From Salegentibacter tibetensis (lineage in GTDB: Bacteria; Bacteroidota; Bacteroidia; Flavobacteriales; Flavobacteriaceae), in NCBI RefSeq assembly GCF_020164485.1, contig NZ_JAIQZA010000005.1, forward strand, positions 1-64,000: a stretch of 64,000 nucleotides of DNA, given 5' to 3'. Below are positions 50,935 through 58,713 of this stretch, piece by piece. The notes below the pieces were generated by a model. That model searched no databases and had not been told where the DNA came from. It saw nothing but the letters and a program-made list of their open reading frames with translations. Every line of letters begins with the position of its first letter. Positions within the stretch are counted from its first letter, which is position 1. The position numbers were made by a program, and so were the translations under genes.

Positions 50935-52209
50935 TTAATTTTTTGCATTTAAAGAAATATTAATTGTATCTTTTTTTCCTGCCCTTTTAATTTTTAACTT
51001 ACCAGGACCTTCATTTCCCTGTATTTTTAATTCAAATTCTGATCTTGGTGCAAGGATAAAGGGTAAGCTTTCCTTGTTCAGGATAGTGAAATTATCGCTG
51101 ATAGTAATTTCTGTAATTACAATGGCCTGGTTTCCTCCTCTATGAGAGATCCTCAAATTTTTTGTTTTTCCTTTAGGAATATCGAGGTTGCTTTCTGAAG
51201 CTTTTAAGTCTCCGGCAAGGATGGCTTCGGTGCTAAAGTTAAGCTTATTATCCCGGGAGTAGATTTCGAAAGATTGCAGTTCGGGTCCGCCACCTCGATT
51301 ACCACTACCAGCTCCGATAATAATTTGTTTGTTAAGATTGATGGCCTGGGTACCGTGCCTGCCTTTGTTCATTGCTGGTAAACTCTTCCATTCTCCTTTT
51401 CCAAGATCAAAAATTTCAGCTTCATTGTGCGCTGCTTCCTGCGAATCGCTTTCGCCACCCAAAATCACAGGATTATTATCTACAAGCCCTATTGCGGTCC
51501 CGGCCCTTGGAGTAGGGATTTCCGCAATAGTTCTCCATTTTTCAGAATCAAAATCATAAATATCGGTAGCGTTTATCGTACCGGCAAATCCGTTACCTTG
51601 CACACTGCCCGATTTTCTCCCGCCGGCAACAAAAAGAATATTTTCTGTAATTACCGTCTGAAAGTGGTCTCGTGCATTTGGAGAATCTGGTAGTTTTTTC
51701 CACTTGTTTTTGTAAAGATCATACTCATCAAACCAATTCACCCAGCCTGAGGTATGGCCGTTGGTGATTCCGTTTACCAGATAGATTTTTTTATCTTTTA
51801 CAGCAACTCCGGCCGCGCCGCGTCTACGGTCTTCAGGAATTTCCGGGCCTTTTATCCAGAGATCTTCCAGGGGATCGTAGATATAAATATTCGGGATTGG
51901 GTCTTCGTCAGGCCAGCCGCCAGTAAAAGCACCCAGGACATAAACGAGTCCGTCCAGGCTAACCGCCTGGAAATGGTGCATCTCCAGGGGCGGTTGTGCG
52001 CCTTGTTTCCAGGTTTGATTTTCAGTATGATAAATATCTATAGGTTTATTGCCACGCCCGCCAATTAAGATAAACCGTTTCCCGGCCTGTACAAAAGCAT
52101 TCTCATGTCGTTCCTGCGCTTCTCCGTTAGCAGGAAGTTTTTTCCAGGATTGGGAATTCAGGCTAATTACCGAAAAACAAAAGAGGCTAAGCAGAAGGTA
52201 TTTTTTCAT
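50935..52209 (-). CDS. Secreted kelch-repeat protein
   Basis: An exported protein of about 424 residues with a signal peptide (KYLLLSLFCFSVISLNSQS) and six kelch motifs, seen as repeated VxxGG or VxGGR turns (FILIGGRGNKPIDIY, VYVLGAFTGG, IYLVNGITN, LFVAGGRKSG, PVILGGESDS, IIIGAGSGNRGGG) that build a beta propeller. The C-terminal 100 residues form a beta sandwich. The ATG at 52209 is used; frames from 52212 or 52248 are possible but add residues before the signal helix. Function is unknown; related proteins bind sugars or proteins. Confidence 0.85.
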   Translation of the reverse strand: MKKYLLLSLFCFSVISLNSQSWKKLPANGEAQERHENAFVQAGKRFILIGGRGNKPIDIYHTENQTWKQGAQPPLEMHHFQAVSLDGLVYVLGAFTGGWPDEDPIPNIYIYDPLEDLWIKGPEIPEDRRRGAAGVAVKDKKIYLVNGITNGHTSGWVNWFDEYDLYKNKWKKLPDSPNARDHFQTVITENILFVAGGRKSGSVQGNGFAGTINATDIYDFDSEKWRTIAEIPTPRAGTAIGLVDNNPVILGGESDSQEAAHNEAEIFDLGKGEWKSLPAMNKGRHGTQAINLNKQIIIGAGSGNRGGGPELQSFEIYSRDNKLNFSTEAILAGDLKASESNLDIPKGKTKNLRISHRGGNQAIVITEITISDNFTILNKESLPFILAPRSEFELKIQGNEGPGKLKIKRAGKKDTINISLNAKN

Positions 52210-52334
52210 CATAAATTGCATTTGTGATAAATATAGGGCTTCTAACAAAATCCTAAGGCAGGTTTAACCAAGCCTTAACTGGTTTAGGTTTTTATTTTTA
52301 ATAAGTTGTACGGATTAACCATAAAATCTAAATT

Positions 52335-52985
52335 ATGAAACTGAAAGCTTTATTTATGAATTGTACCTTAAAAAAATCGCCTAAAACCTCCAATACCGAA
52401 GCCTTTATTGAAGAAGCTGAAAAGATATTTAAAGACCTGGATGTTGATACCGAAATTGTTCGCGTAGTAGATCACGATGTGAAATTCGGAGTTACTTCCG
52501 ATGAAGGCAAAGGCGACGAGTGGCCAAAGCTTTTAAAGAAGATTAAAGCCGCTGATATTTTAATTCTAGCCACTCCAATTTGGCGTGGAGACCGCGGTGC
52601 AGTTGCCAAGATGGTTGCCGAGCGTTTTGACGGAATTATGGAAGAGGGAAACGAAGAAAACGGACAGTTCCCGACTTATAATAAAGTTGCCGGAGTAATG
52701 GTAGATGGTAATGAAGACGGTGCTAAAAAAGCGATTTCCAGTATGGTTTTTGATCTCTCGGAACACGGATTTACCGTTCCCGTTAATGGATTCTGTTACT
52801 ACGTGGGTGAAGCCGGTCCCGGGCCAAGTTATATTGAAGCCGAAGGGAATAAGCACGAATTCACCAATAATATGATGTTACTTATGGCGCACAACCTGGT
52901 GCATTTGGCAAAAACCTTAAAAGAAAACCCGTATCCCACCGACGTAAAGAAACTGGAAGAAAAAGCTAAAAAGATGAGTAAGTAG
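52335..52985 (+). CDS. NADPH-dependent FMN reductase-like flavodoxin protein
   Basis: A 216-residue flavodoxin-fold protein. The opening KALFMNCTLKKSPKTSNTEAFIEEA and ILILATPIWRGDRGAVAKMVAERFDGI motifs fit the NADPH-dependent FMN reductase or flavodoxin family; FMN would bind in the loops after the first and third strands. It probably transfers electrons from NAD(P)H to flavin or quinone-like acceptors. Single gene on the + strand, read away from the kelch gene. Confidence 0.88.
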   Translation: MKLKALFMNCTLKKSPKTSNTEAFIEEAEKIFKDLDVDTEIVRVVDHDVKFGVTSDEGKGDEWPKLLKKIKAADILILATPIWRGDRGAVAKMVAERFDGIMEEGNEENGQFPTYNKVAGVMVDGNEDGAKKAISSMVFDLSEHGFTVPVNGFCYYVGEAGPGPSYIEAEGNKHEFTNNMMLLMAHNLVHLAKTLKENPYPTDVKKLEEKAKKMSK

Positions 52986-53035
52986 GAAGTTAGAAAATTT
53001 GAAAAAGATCATAGGAATTATTTTTAAGTGCTTTT

Positions 53036-53188
53036 TTAATCTAAGGAATTTCTGGTCACCCAGGATTTCCAGCCAATTATTGCCATTTGCACTTTACTGG
53101 CTTTTCTAAGATCCAGTTCTTTTTTGGTATAATTGGGGAGGACTTTTTTGTTAAGTTTAGAAAGTACTTTAAAGAATGTCTTTTTCAT
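53036..53188 (-). CDS. Small conserved flavobacterial protein of 50 residues
   Basis: MKKTFFKVLSKLNKKVLPNY, continuing to QMAIIGWKSWVTRNSLD. Similar short proteins are found in many Flavobacteriaceae and are sometimes mislabelled as SsrA-binding protein. The ATG at 53188 is preferred; a frame from 53227 would begin inside a dispersed repeat. Function unknown. Confidence 0.65.
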   Translation of the reverse strand: MKKTFFKVLSKLNKKVLPNYTKKELDLRKASKVQMAIIGWKSWVTRNSLD

Positions 53189-53197
53189 TGTTGGTTG

Positions 53198-53612
53198 GTT
53201 TACTCGATAATCGAAATCTATCCCCATAAATATCGGGAGCTTGGAGGATAGACTCGAAAGGAATATCGTTTTCTTAGCGTATTTCGTGAGTATACTCCAA
53301 AGCGGTTTACTTCAAAGATATCGAAAATCGGGTAAAAGAAAAAGCAGGTGCTGCCCTTGAAGTCAAATTCTGCAATAGATAAAATTCCCACAGCGCATTG
53401 ATAGTTTTATCTTAATTTCTTACATTATTTTTTGATTTTCAATGCTTTAACAATTAATTATGCCTTTGGTCTAAAAAAATTGTGAACAAGGTTTATTCAT
53501 TATACTTTAGAATCACCATAACATAAGTAGGTTAAGTTCATGGTAGATTTGGGGCAAAGAAAGGTGGATCTAAAAAATCCGCCTTTTTTTATTTTAAACA
53601 TACTTGCAAAAA
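53198..53612. repeat. Dispersed repeat and otherwise non-coding sequence
   Basis: Bases 53198-53290 repeat the sequence at 29400-29520 (ACTCGATAATCGAAATC, CCATAAATATCGGGAGC, CTCGAAAGGAATATCG). Between 53544 and 53588 a TAGATTTG box is followed within a few bases by a hairpin (AAGGTGGAT/ATCCGCCTT) and seven T residues, a terminator with no gene before it. Confidence 0.55.
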
Positions 53613-53790
53613 AGAGGCTGTCTGAAAAAGTTTTTTAAACCGTCATTCTGATTTCTTTTTAGAATCTAAGATGTTGATAATTAAAAGTTGTTAGAATCCC
53701 GATATAAATTCGGGATAAAGTCTGAAACAAGCCCGCCTGAACCGACGGTCAGGTTCAGCTTGACGAAATTAGACTTTCCAGACAGCCTCT
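53613..53790. mobile_element. MITE-like element, short copy
   Basis: Perfect 12-base terminal inverted repeats (AGAGGCTGTCTG at 53613-53624 and its complement at 53779-53790) enclose 154 bases without a reading frame but with the internal palindrome CCCGATATAAATTCGGG. Its ends match those of the element at 43942-44359. Confidence 0.75.
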
Positions 53791-53822
53791 TTAAAATATT
53801 CAAATTACAATGAAAAGCGAAA

Positions 53823-55868
53823 TTATTCTTTTGTGGTTTTTTCTTTCTTGGTGGTGATTTCTATTACACCATCTTTAGTTTCTTCGCCATATTTTTCTAT
53901 AGCTCCTTCGCCTTTAAGAACATTTATTTTTTCAATATTTTTTGGATCAATAGCTTTTAATGCAGTTCCATTGGCTTTTACACCGTCAACTATAACTAAG
54001 GGTGAAGATTGTAATTCACCATTTGTGAAAATATTCGCTTTCACACCAAAACCTTTTATCTTATCCGAATCAGGCTTTTCTTCAAATTTCTGGAATGCAT
54101 GAATATCTTTCGCATCAGAATAACTAAAACCTTTACCGGTTATTATTTGATAATCAGTTTTTTTCTTGAATTCCTGAAATCCAATCGACAATGCCTTCGC
54201 CTCAATCACTTTGTTTTTAGCTTTCTTTTGTGATTCTTCATCATCTAAAACCTTAGTAGTGATTATCACCGCACCATCTTTCGCATCTTCCCCGTAGAGA
54301 GAAATGGCACTTTCTCCTTTCAACACGTTAACACTTTTGATTAAGTCTTTATCAATAAGGTCTATAATTTCCTTTTTTGTGGTTGCCCCGTTAAGAATAT
54401 AAAGCGGATCACCGGGGATTTCTGTAGGGTTTTTAGAAGTTTTGGTATTGATAAGTATTACTCCATTTTCACCCTTCTTCCCAGCTTCATCTATTGCTTT
54501 TTCTCCTTCAATTACCTGTATTTCGGCTATTTCCTCGGGATTTAGTTTTTTTGCATCTTCCACAGAGACTATTTCACCATCAATTTTATAAACTAAATTT
54601 TCAGGTAGTTTTTTATGTTTTATTGGCGCAACCTCTTGTTCCACTAATTGAGAATTAATGGGTTCCCCTACTTTTTGATTACTAATTGAAATAAAAGCTA
54701 TTTTTCCGTTTTCGTGAAATCGGGCACCAATTTTAAATGGTAATAAATTGCCATCTTCATCGGTTTCTGATTGAAATTCCCGGCTATCGCCTGTTTCTAA
54801 AGTATAGGTTATATGAATATTTTTTAGCTTATGAGCTGAATACCGTATGTCGCGCCACTCAAGTGTTACATTGTTTTCAGCAAAAGCATCCTTATATTTC
54901 TCAAGGTCTGCTTTTGATGTGTTTTCTGAAAAATGAGCTTCTAAAAGTTTTTGATCTTCTTCATCGTTAGTATTTAAAATTTCATAGTTTTTCGAGGAAT
55001 TAATTCTGGCTTCAGTCTTTACATTAAAAGCTAGCATAAAAGCCAGGACTAAAGGAAAAACAAGGCTTATTTTCCAAAGACCGGAATTTTGAGATGATTT
55101 TTTATTCAGCATAAGAATTCGTTTTTTGATAAATGATTGATAAAAATGATTGGTAAGCGCGGGCTGTAAGTTGGCAATAGAAACTTTTACCAGGGCTTGT
55201 TGATATGACTTTTTTGCACCGGAAATTGCGACGGTTTCCCTGTCGGCTATATACTCCAGGTTTTGTTCCACACTCTTTTTGTACAACCAGCTTAAAGGAT
55301 TAAACCAGAGTAGGGCAGTGATGAGGTTGGCGATTAAAATATCTACAGAATGCCATTGGGAGGCGTGAATTTTTTCGTGCTGTAAGATCATTTTCAGATC
55401 TTTTTCTGAATGTGCTACAGGATTGTAAACTATAAATTTGAAAAATGAAAACGGACTTATTGTAGTATTGGTTTTTATGAATTTAAAGCTTTCAGCATTT
55501 GTGATTTTACTCTGTAGAATGAGTTTAGAAATATGGAATAGCTGACGAATAATCCGGGTTATGAAGAAGGTAGCAATAAAAATATATATAATTCCCAATA
55601 ATTCCCACACTCCAATAGTTGATGCTAGATCTTCTGAAGAAATATTTGTGCTAATTGGGATCTCGTTAAATGAGATACTATTAGCTTCAACAATAACTTT
55701 CCTTGTAAAATATATTCCAGGTAATACAGCAGATGCGAGAATACCACCCAGTAAAAACCTGCGGTTCACCTGAAAACTGGTTTCTCTTTTTAGCAAGATG
55801 ATATATGCCAGGTAAAAAATATTTAGCAATCCCGCACTTTTGAGAAGATAAATTAATAATGCCTCCAT
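53823..55868 (-). CDS. M56 (BlaR1-type) membrane protease with TonB-plug-like repeats
   Basis: A BlaR1/MecR1-type sensor protease of 681 residues. It has four membrane helices (about 5-25, 38-56, 88-104, 268-285) and the zinc site HEKIH at 164-168 with a later Glu in EYIADRE. Instead of a penicillin-binding sensor, the periplasmic part contains three repeats that resemble the TonB-receptor plug (IAEIQVIEGEKAIDEAGKKGENGVILINTK; IKSVNVLKGESAISLYGEDAKDGAVIITTK; IEKINVLKGEGAIEKYGEETKDGVIEITTKK). Such fusions are frequent in Bacteroidota. It would cleave the BlaI-like repressor encoded 3 bases upstream, but the signal is unknown. Confidence 0.88.
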   Translation of the reverse strand: MEALLIYLLKSAGLLNIFYLAYIILLKRETSFQVNRRFLLGGILASAVLPGIYFTRKVIVEANSISFNEIPISTNISSEDLASTIGVWELLGIIYIFIATFFITRIIRQLFHISKLILQSKITNAESFKFIKTNTTISPFSFFKFIVYNPVAHSEKDLKMILQHEKIHASQWHSVDILIANLITALLWFNPLSWLYKKSVEQNLEYIADRETVAISGAKKSYQQALVKVSIANLQPALTNHFYQSFIKKRILMLNKKSSQNSGLWKISLVFPLVLAFMLAFNVKTEARINSSKNYEILNTNDEEDQKLLEAHFSENTSKADLEKYKDAFAENNVTLEWRDIRYSAHKLKNIHITYTLETGDSREFQSETDEDGNLLPFKIGARFHENGKIAFISISNQKVGEPINSQLVEQEVAPIKHKKLPENLVYKIDGEIVSVEDAKKLNPEEIAEIQVIEGEKAIDEAGKKGENGVILINTKTSKNPTEIPGDPLYILNGATTKKEIIDLIDKDLIKSVNVLKGESAISLYGEDAKDGAVIITTKVLDDEESQKKAKNKVIEAKALSIGFQEFKKKTDYQIITGKGFSYSDAKDIHAFQKFEEKPDSDKIKGFGVKANIFTNGELQSSPLVIVDGVKANGTALKAIDPKNIEKINVLKGEGAIEKYGEETKDGVIEITTKKEKTTKE

Positions 55869-55871
55869 GAA

Positions 55872-56237
55872 TTAATCCTTTTTCTCCTTTTCTATAATTT
55901 CAAGGATTTCCCGAAGCTCATCGGCACTAATTTTTTCCTCTTTAGCAAAAAATGAAACCATGCTTTTATAAGAATTATCAAAGAAGCGTTTTGATGTCAA
56001 ACTCATAATATGCTTTCTATATTTCTCTTTAGAAATCACTGGGTAGTATTGATGCGTATTACCGTAAGCATCGTGAGCTACAAAACCTTTATCTTCCAAA
56101 TGCCTTACTATAGTAGAAACCGTATTGTAATGTAACTTCTTATCCTGGATATGTGGTATGATCTCTTTTACAAAGGCTTTCTCCAGCTGCCAGAGAATGC
56201 GCATTACTTCTTCTTCTTTATTAGTTAATCGTTTCAT
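55872..56237 (-). CDS. BlaI/MecI-type transcriptional repressor
   Basis: A 121-residue winged-helix repressor: LTNKEEEVMRILWQLEKAFVKEIIPHI and HYNTVSTIVRHLEDKGFVAHDAYGNTHQYYPVISKEKY, then a helical dimerisation part. It is co-transcribed with the M56 protease (3 bases between them), which should inactivate it by cleavage in response to a signal. Usual targets are its own operon and nearby genes. Confidence 0.92.
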   Translation of the reverse strand: MKRLTNKEEEVMRILWQLEKAFVKEIIPHIQDKKLHYNTVSTIVRHLEDKGFVAHDAYGNTHQYYPVISKEKYRKHIMSLTSKRFFDNSYKSMVSFFAKEEKISADELREILEIIEKEKKD

Positions 56238-56335
56238 TTGTATATAAATTTAATCCCATAGGGGGAATTTTTCACAGACTTATAATCATTTCACTGTAAG
56301 TTGCTAATTTCTGGGTCCAGCATCATGCTGGTTTC

Positions 56336-56465
56336 ATTTTAATCCCTGATTGAGGGTTTAATTCCCTAAGGCTTGCCAGCCCGTTCCGCAGGCGGGCCTC
56401 GAAATTATAAAATAGTTTTCCAATTCATACCTCGTAAGCTTACCCCGAGGTTCTTGATTTCATTT
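56336..56465 (+). repeat. Dispersed intergenic repeat, long copy
   Basis: Starts CTGATTGAGGGTTTAATTCC and ends CCGAGGTTCTTGATTT, enclosing GC-rich (CCCGTTCCGCAGGCGGG) and AT-rich parts. Its ends equal the short copy at 27745-27785, and its middle shares CCTCGAAATTA with 29400-29520. Confidence 0.65.
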
Positions 56466-56510
56466 ATTCAAATATAACGAAATAAATAGTTTATCAACGA
56501 ATAAAACAGT

Positions 56511-57521
56511 TTAATCATTTTCGTTAAAATCTGTCGGTAATAAATACGCCAGTCTTTTATTGCCCATACTCCCGCTAAGTACAAGGTTTTGCGGTGGATC
56601 GTGATTGCCAAATTGGTCTATAGAAAATTTTCCACTTGCCAAAAGGCCGGATTGCTCGGTATTGTTATAAAGAATATTTAGTTTTTCAGCTAAAACCTTA
56701 ACGAGCACCAAATTATCTTTTTGAGTAAGCTCAAAATATTCGTAGGGCCTAACTTCAGAGCTCTTTTTAAAAATTCTGAAGCCTTCTTCTGCTAAAGTTT
56801 GGTTGCTTAGTGCTCTCATAAAATGAAGTAGTGAACCCTCAAAAGATTTCTTTCTACGTCTTATATATCGTTTCTTGGTTTTTGTCTTAGTTTCTTTAAA
56901 AAAACCGAAACCTTCGTAATAAATCATATAAGGTATAATTAATCCGGAATCACTTTTTTGGTAAGTAACTTTAAATGAACTTAAATTGTAGGTTATTGTA
57001 TAACCCAGGTATCGATTTACCACTTTTAAGGGCTCAGATGCATTAGCGATTAGGGTTTTCTGGGAAGGGCTGTATCTTAATTTAAGGATATCTTCGTTTT
57101 CTATCCTTAATGAAGAAGCTACCGGGGTAGGGCCAAAAAACTCCCTTCTAAACTCTGCTAACTTTTTTTTTCTGGTCCAAGGGTCAGCCTCCAGTAAAAC
57201 GGCATCTAGAGCTTCGGGCTTTTCAATTAAAAATATAGGATTTTCTTTAGTTATTTCTGAAAGGTCTGCGATTGCTTTAACTTGAAAACCTAGAGAACTA
57301 ATTATAAGCGGGGAATTGATGTGCTCTGGTACTTTAATGGAGAAAAAGCCTTTGGAGTTGGTAGAAACTCCAATACTGGTGCCGTCAAAATAAACCGAAG
57401 CTGCAGCTATAGCGGTAGAATCGTCAATATTTAATATATAACCTTCAACATTTTTTTGAGCTTTAATTTGCTGACTTAAAAAACAAATTAAGATTAGAGT
57501 AAATATTTTTTGCATAAACAA
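56511..57521 (-). CDS. Exported protein with a carboxypeptidase-regulatory-like domain
   Basis: A 336-residue exported protein. Signal peptide (KIFTLILICFLSQQIKA), then a CarboxypepD_reg-like domain (VEGYILNIDDSTAIAAASVYFDGTSIGVSTNSKGFFSIKVP) to about residue 110 and a predicted domain common to flavobacterial proteins of unknown function. Such proteins are often anchored at the outer membrane. Start at the first or third codon; the start at 57515 gives the better signal. Single gene. Confidence 0.8.
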   Translation of the reverse strand: MFMQKIFTLILICFLSQQIKAQKNVEGYILNIDDSTAIAAASVYFDGTSIGVSTNSKGFFSIKVPEHINSPLIISSLGFQVKAIADLSEITKENPIFLIEKPEALDAVLLEADPWTRKKKLAEFRREFFGPTPVASSLRIENEDILKLRYSPSQKTLIANASEPLKVVNRYLGYTITYNLSSFKVTYQKSDSGLIIPYMIYYEGFGFFKETKTKTKKRYIRRRKKSFEGSLLHFMRALSNQTLAEEGFRIFKKSSEVRPYEYFELTQKDNLVLVKVLAEKLNILYNNTEQSGLLASGKFSIDQFGNHDPPQNLVLSGSMGNKRLAYLLPTDFNEND

Positions 57522-57644
57522 TATTTATATTTATTGAATAATATACTAAAAAAATAGTTTGTCAACGTTTCTGTTAGTTTTAAAATGCCTTTATACTTTG
57601 GTTGAGAGTTGGGGGTATTATTTTATCTTCGCAAAAAACTACAG

Positions 57645-58592
57645 ATGAGCATTGTTTTTATTCTTATAGGTCTTGTTTTACTTGTGGTGGGAGGAGAATT
57701 TCTGGTTAGGGCTTCTGTGGCTTTGTCTTTTAAATTCAATATTTCCCGAATGGTAATTGGGTTAACGGTGGTTTCTTTTGCGACTTCGGCACCCGAACTT
57801 TTGGTTAGTTTACAAGCTGCCTTAAGTGGGTTTTCTGATATTTCCCTGGGGAATGTAATAGGCTCCAACATCGCTAATTTAGGTTTGGTATTGGGAATAA
57901 CGGCAATAATAACCTCTATTTCTGTAGACAGGGAGTTCTACCGGTTTAACTGGCCAGCGATGATGTTGTTTTCCATTGTGCTCTATTACTTTTTAAATAC
58001 CGGGGGGCATATCTCGCGTCTGGAAGGTTTAATCTTATTTTTAGCACTTATCCTCTTCCTATTTTTATTGATAAGAAGATCGCGAAGAAAAACTGAAATT
58101 GCAGTGGAAGGAATAGACGATTCTTTAAAGAAAACTTCTAATTTTAAAATGATTATCTGGTTGGTTATTGGAGGTGTAGCGCTGTGGGGAGGATCTGAAC
58201 TGCTGGTAGATGGCGCGGTAGATTTGGCGACTATGCTTGGTGTGAGCGAAAGGGTGATTTCGGTTACTATGATTGCAATAGGTACCAGTGTACCCGAACT
58301 CGCAGCTTCGGTTATCGCAGCCTTAAAAAAGGAAAAAGCGCTTTCCCTGGGGAATCTAATAGGCTCCAATATTTTTAACATCGCTTCGGTTTTAGGTATT
58401 ACCGCGATGATTCAACCTATTTATATTCAGTCAGATGAAATTCTTACAAATGACATTTTCTGGATGATAGGGATCTCTTTTGCTATTGCTCCTTTAGCTT
58501 TTATTCCAAAAAAGTTTCTTTTCAATCGATACAAAGGTGTGATTTTATTCGTGAGCTACGTAATTTTTACGGGTCTTGCATTTTTGGGTTAA
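57645..58592 (+). CDS. Calcium/sodium antiporter
   Basis: A CaCA-family exchanger of 315 residues, like E. coli YrbG and the archaeal NCX. It has ten membrane helices and the two family repeats VGLTVVSFATSAPELLVSLQAAL (about 40-62) and ISVTMIAIGTSVPELAASVIAAL (about 200-225), with the acidic residues that bind Ca. An internal duplication is clear from the paired GNVIGSNIANLG and GNLIGSNIFNIA. The ATG at 57645 is chosen because a TATCTTCG promoter-like box lies just upstream of it, within an apparent N-terminal extension. Exports Ca in exchange for Na. Confidence 0.9.
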   Translation: MSIVFILIGLVLLVVGGEFLVRASVALSFKFNISRMVIGLTVVSFATSAPELLVSLQAALSGFSDISLGNVIGSNIANLGLVLGITAIITSISVDREFYRFNWPAMMLFSIVLYYFLNTGGHISRLEGLILFLALILFLFLLIRRSRRKTEIAVEGIDDSLKKTSNFKMIIWLVIGGVALWGGSELLVDGAVDLATMLGVSERVISVTMIAIGTSVPELAASVIAALKKEKALSLGNLIGSNIFNIASVLGITAMIQPIYIQSDEILTNDIFWMIGISFAIAPLAFIPKKFLFNRYKGVILFVSYVIFTGLAFLG

Positions 58593-58645
58593 TTTTAAGG
58601 GGGTATATTAAGGAATACATAAAAATTTAAATCTGGGTAGACTTA

Positions 58646-58679
58646 TTTGGTGGGGTATGTGTAAAAATACATACATTTG
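58646..58679 (+). promoter_or_regulatory. Promoter of the glutamine synthetase gene
   Basis: TTTG (58646-58649) and TACATTTG (58672-58679), 22 bases apart, match the flavobacterial consensus; the leader to the ATG is about 35 bases. Confidence 0.6.
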
Positions 58680-58713
58680 GTAGCTGAAATTTAAAATTAT
58701 CAAAAACACCAAT

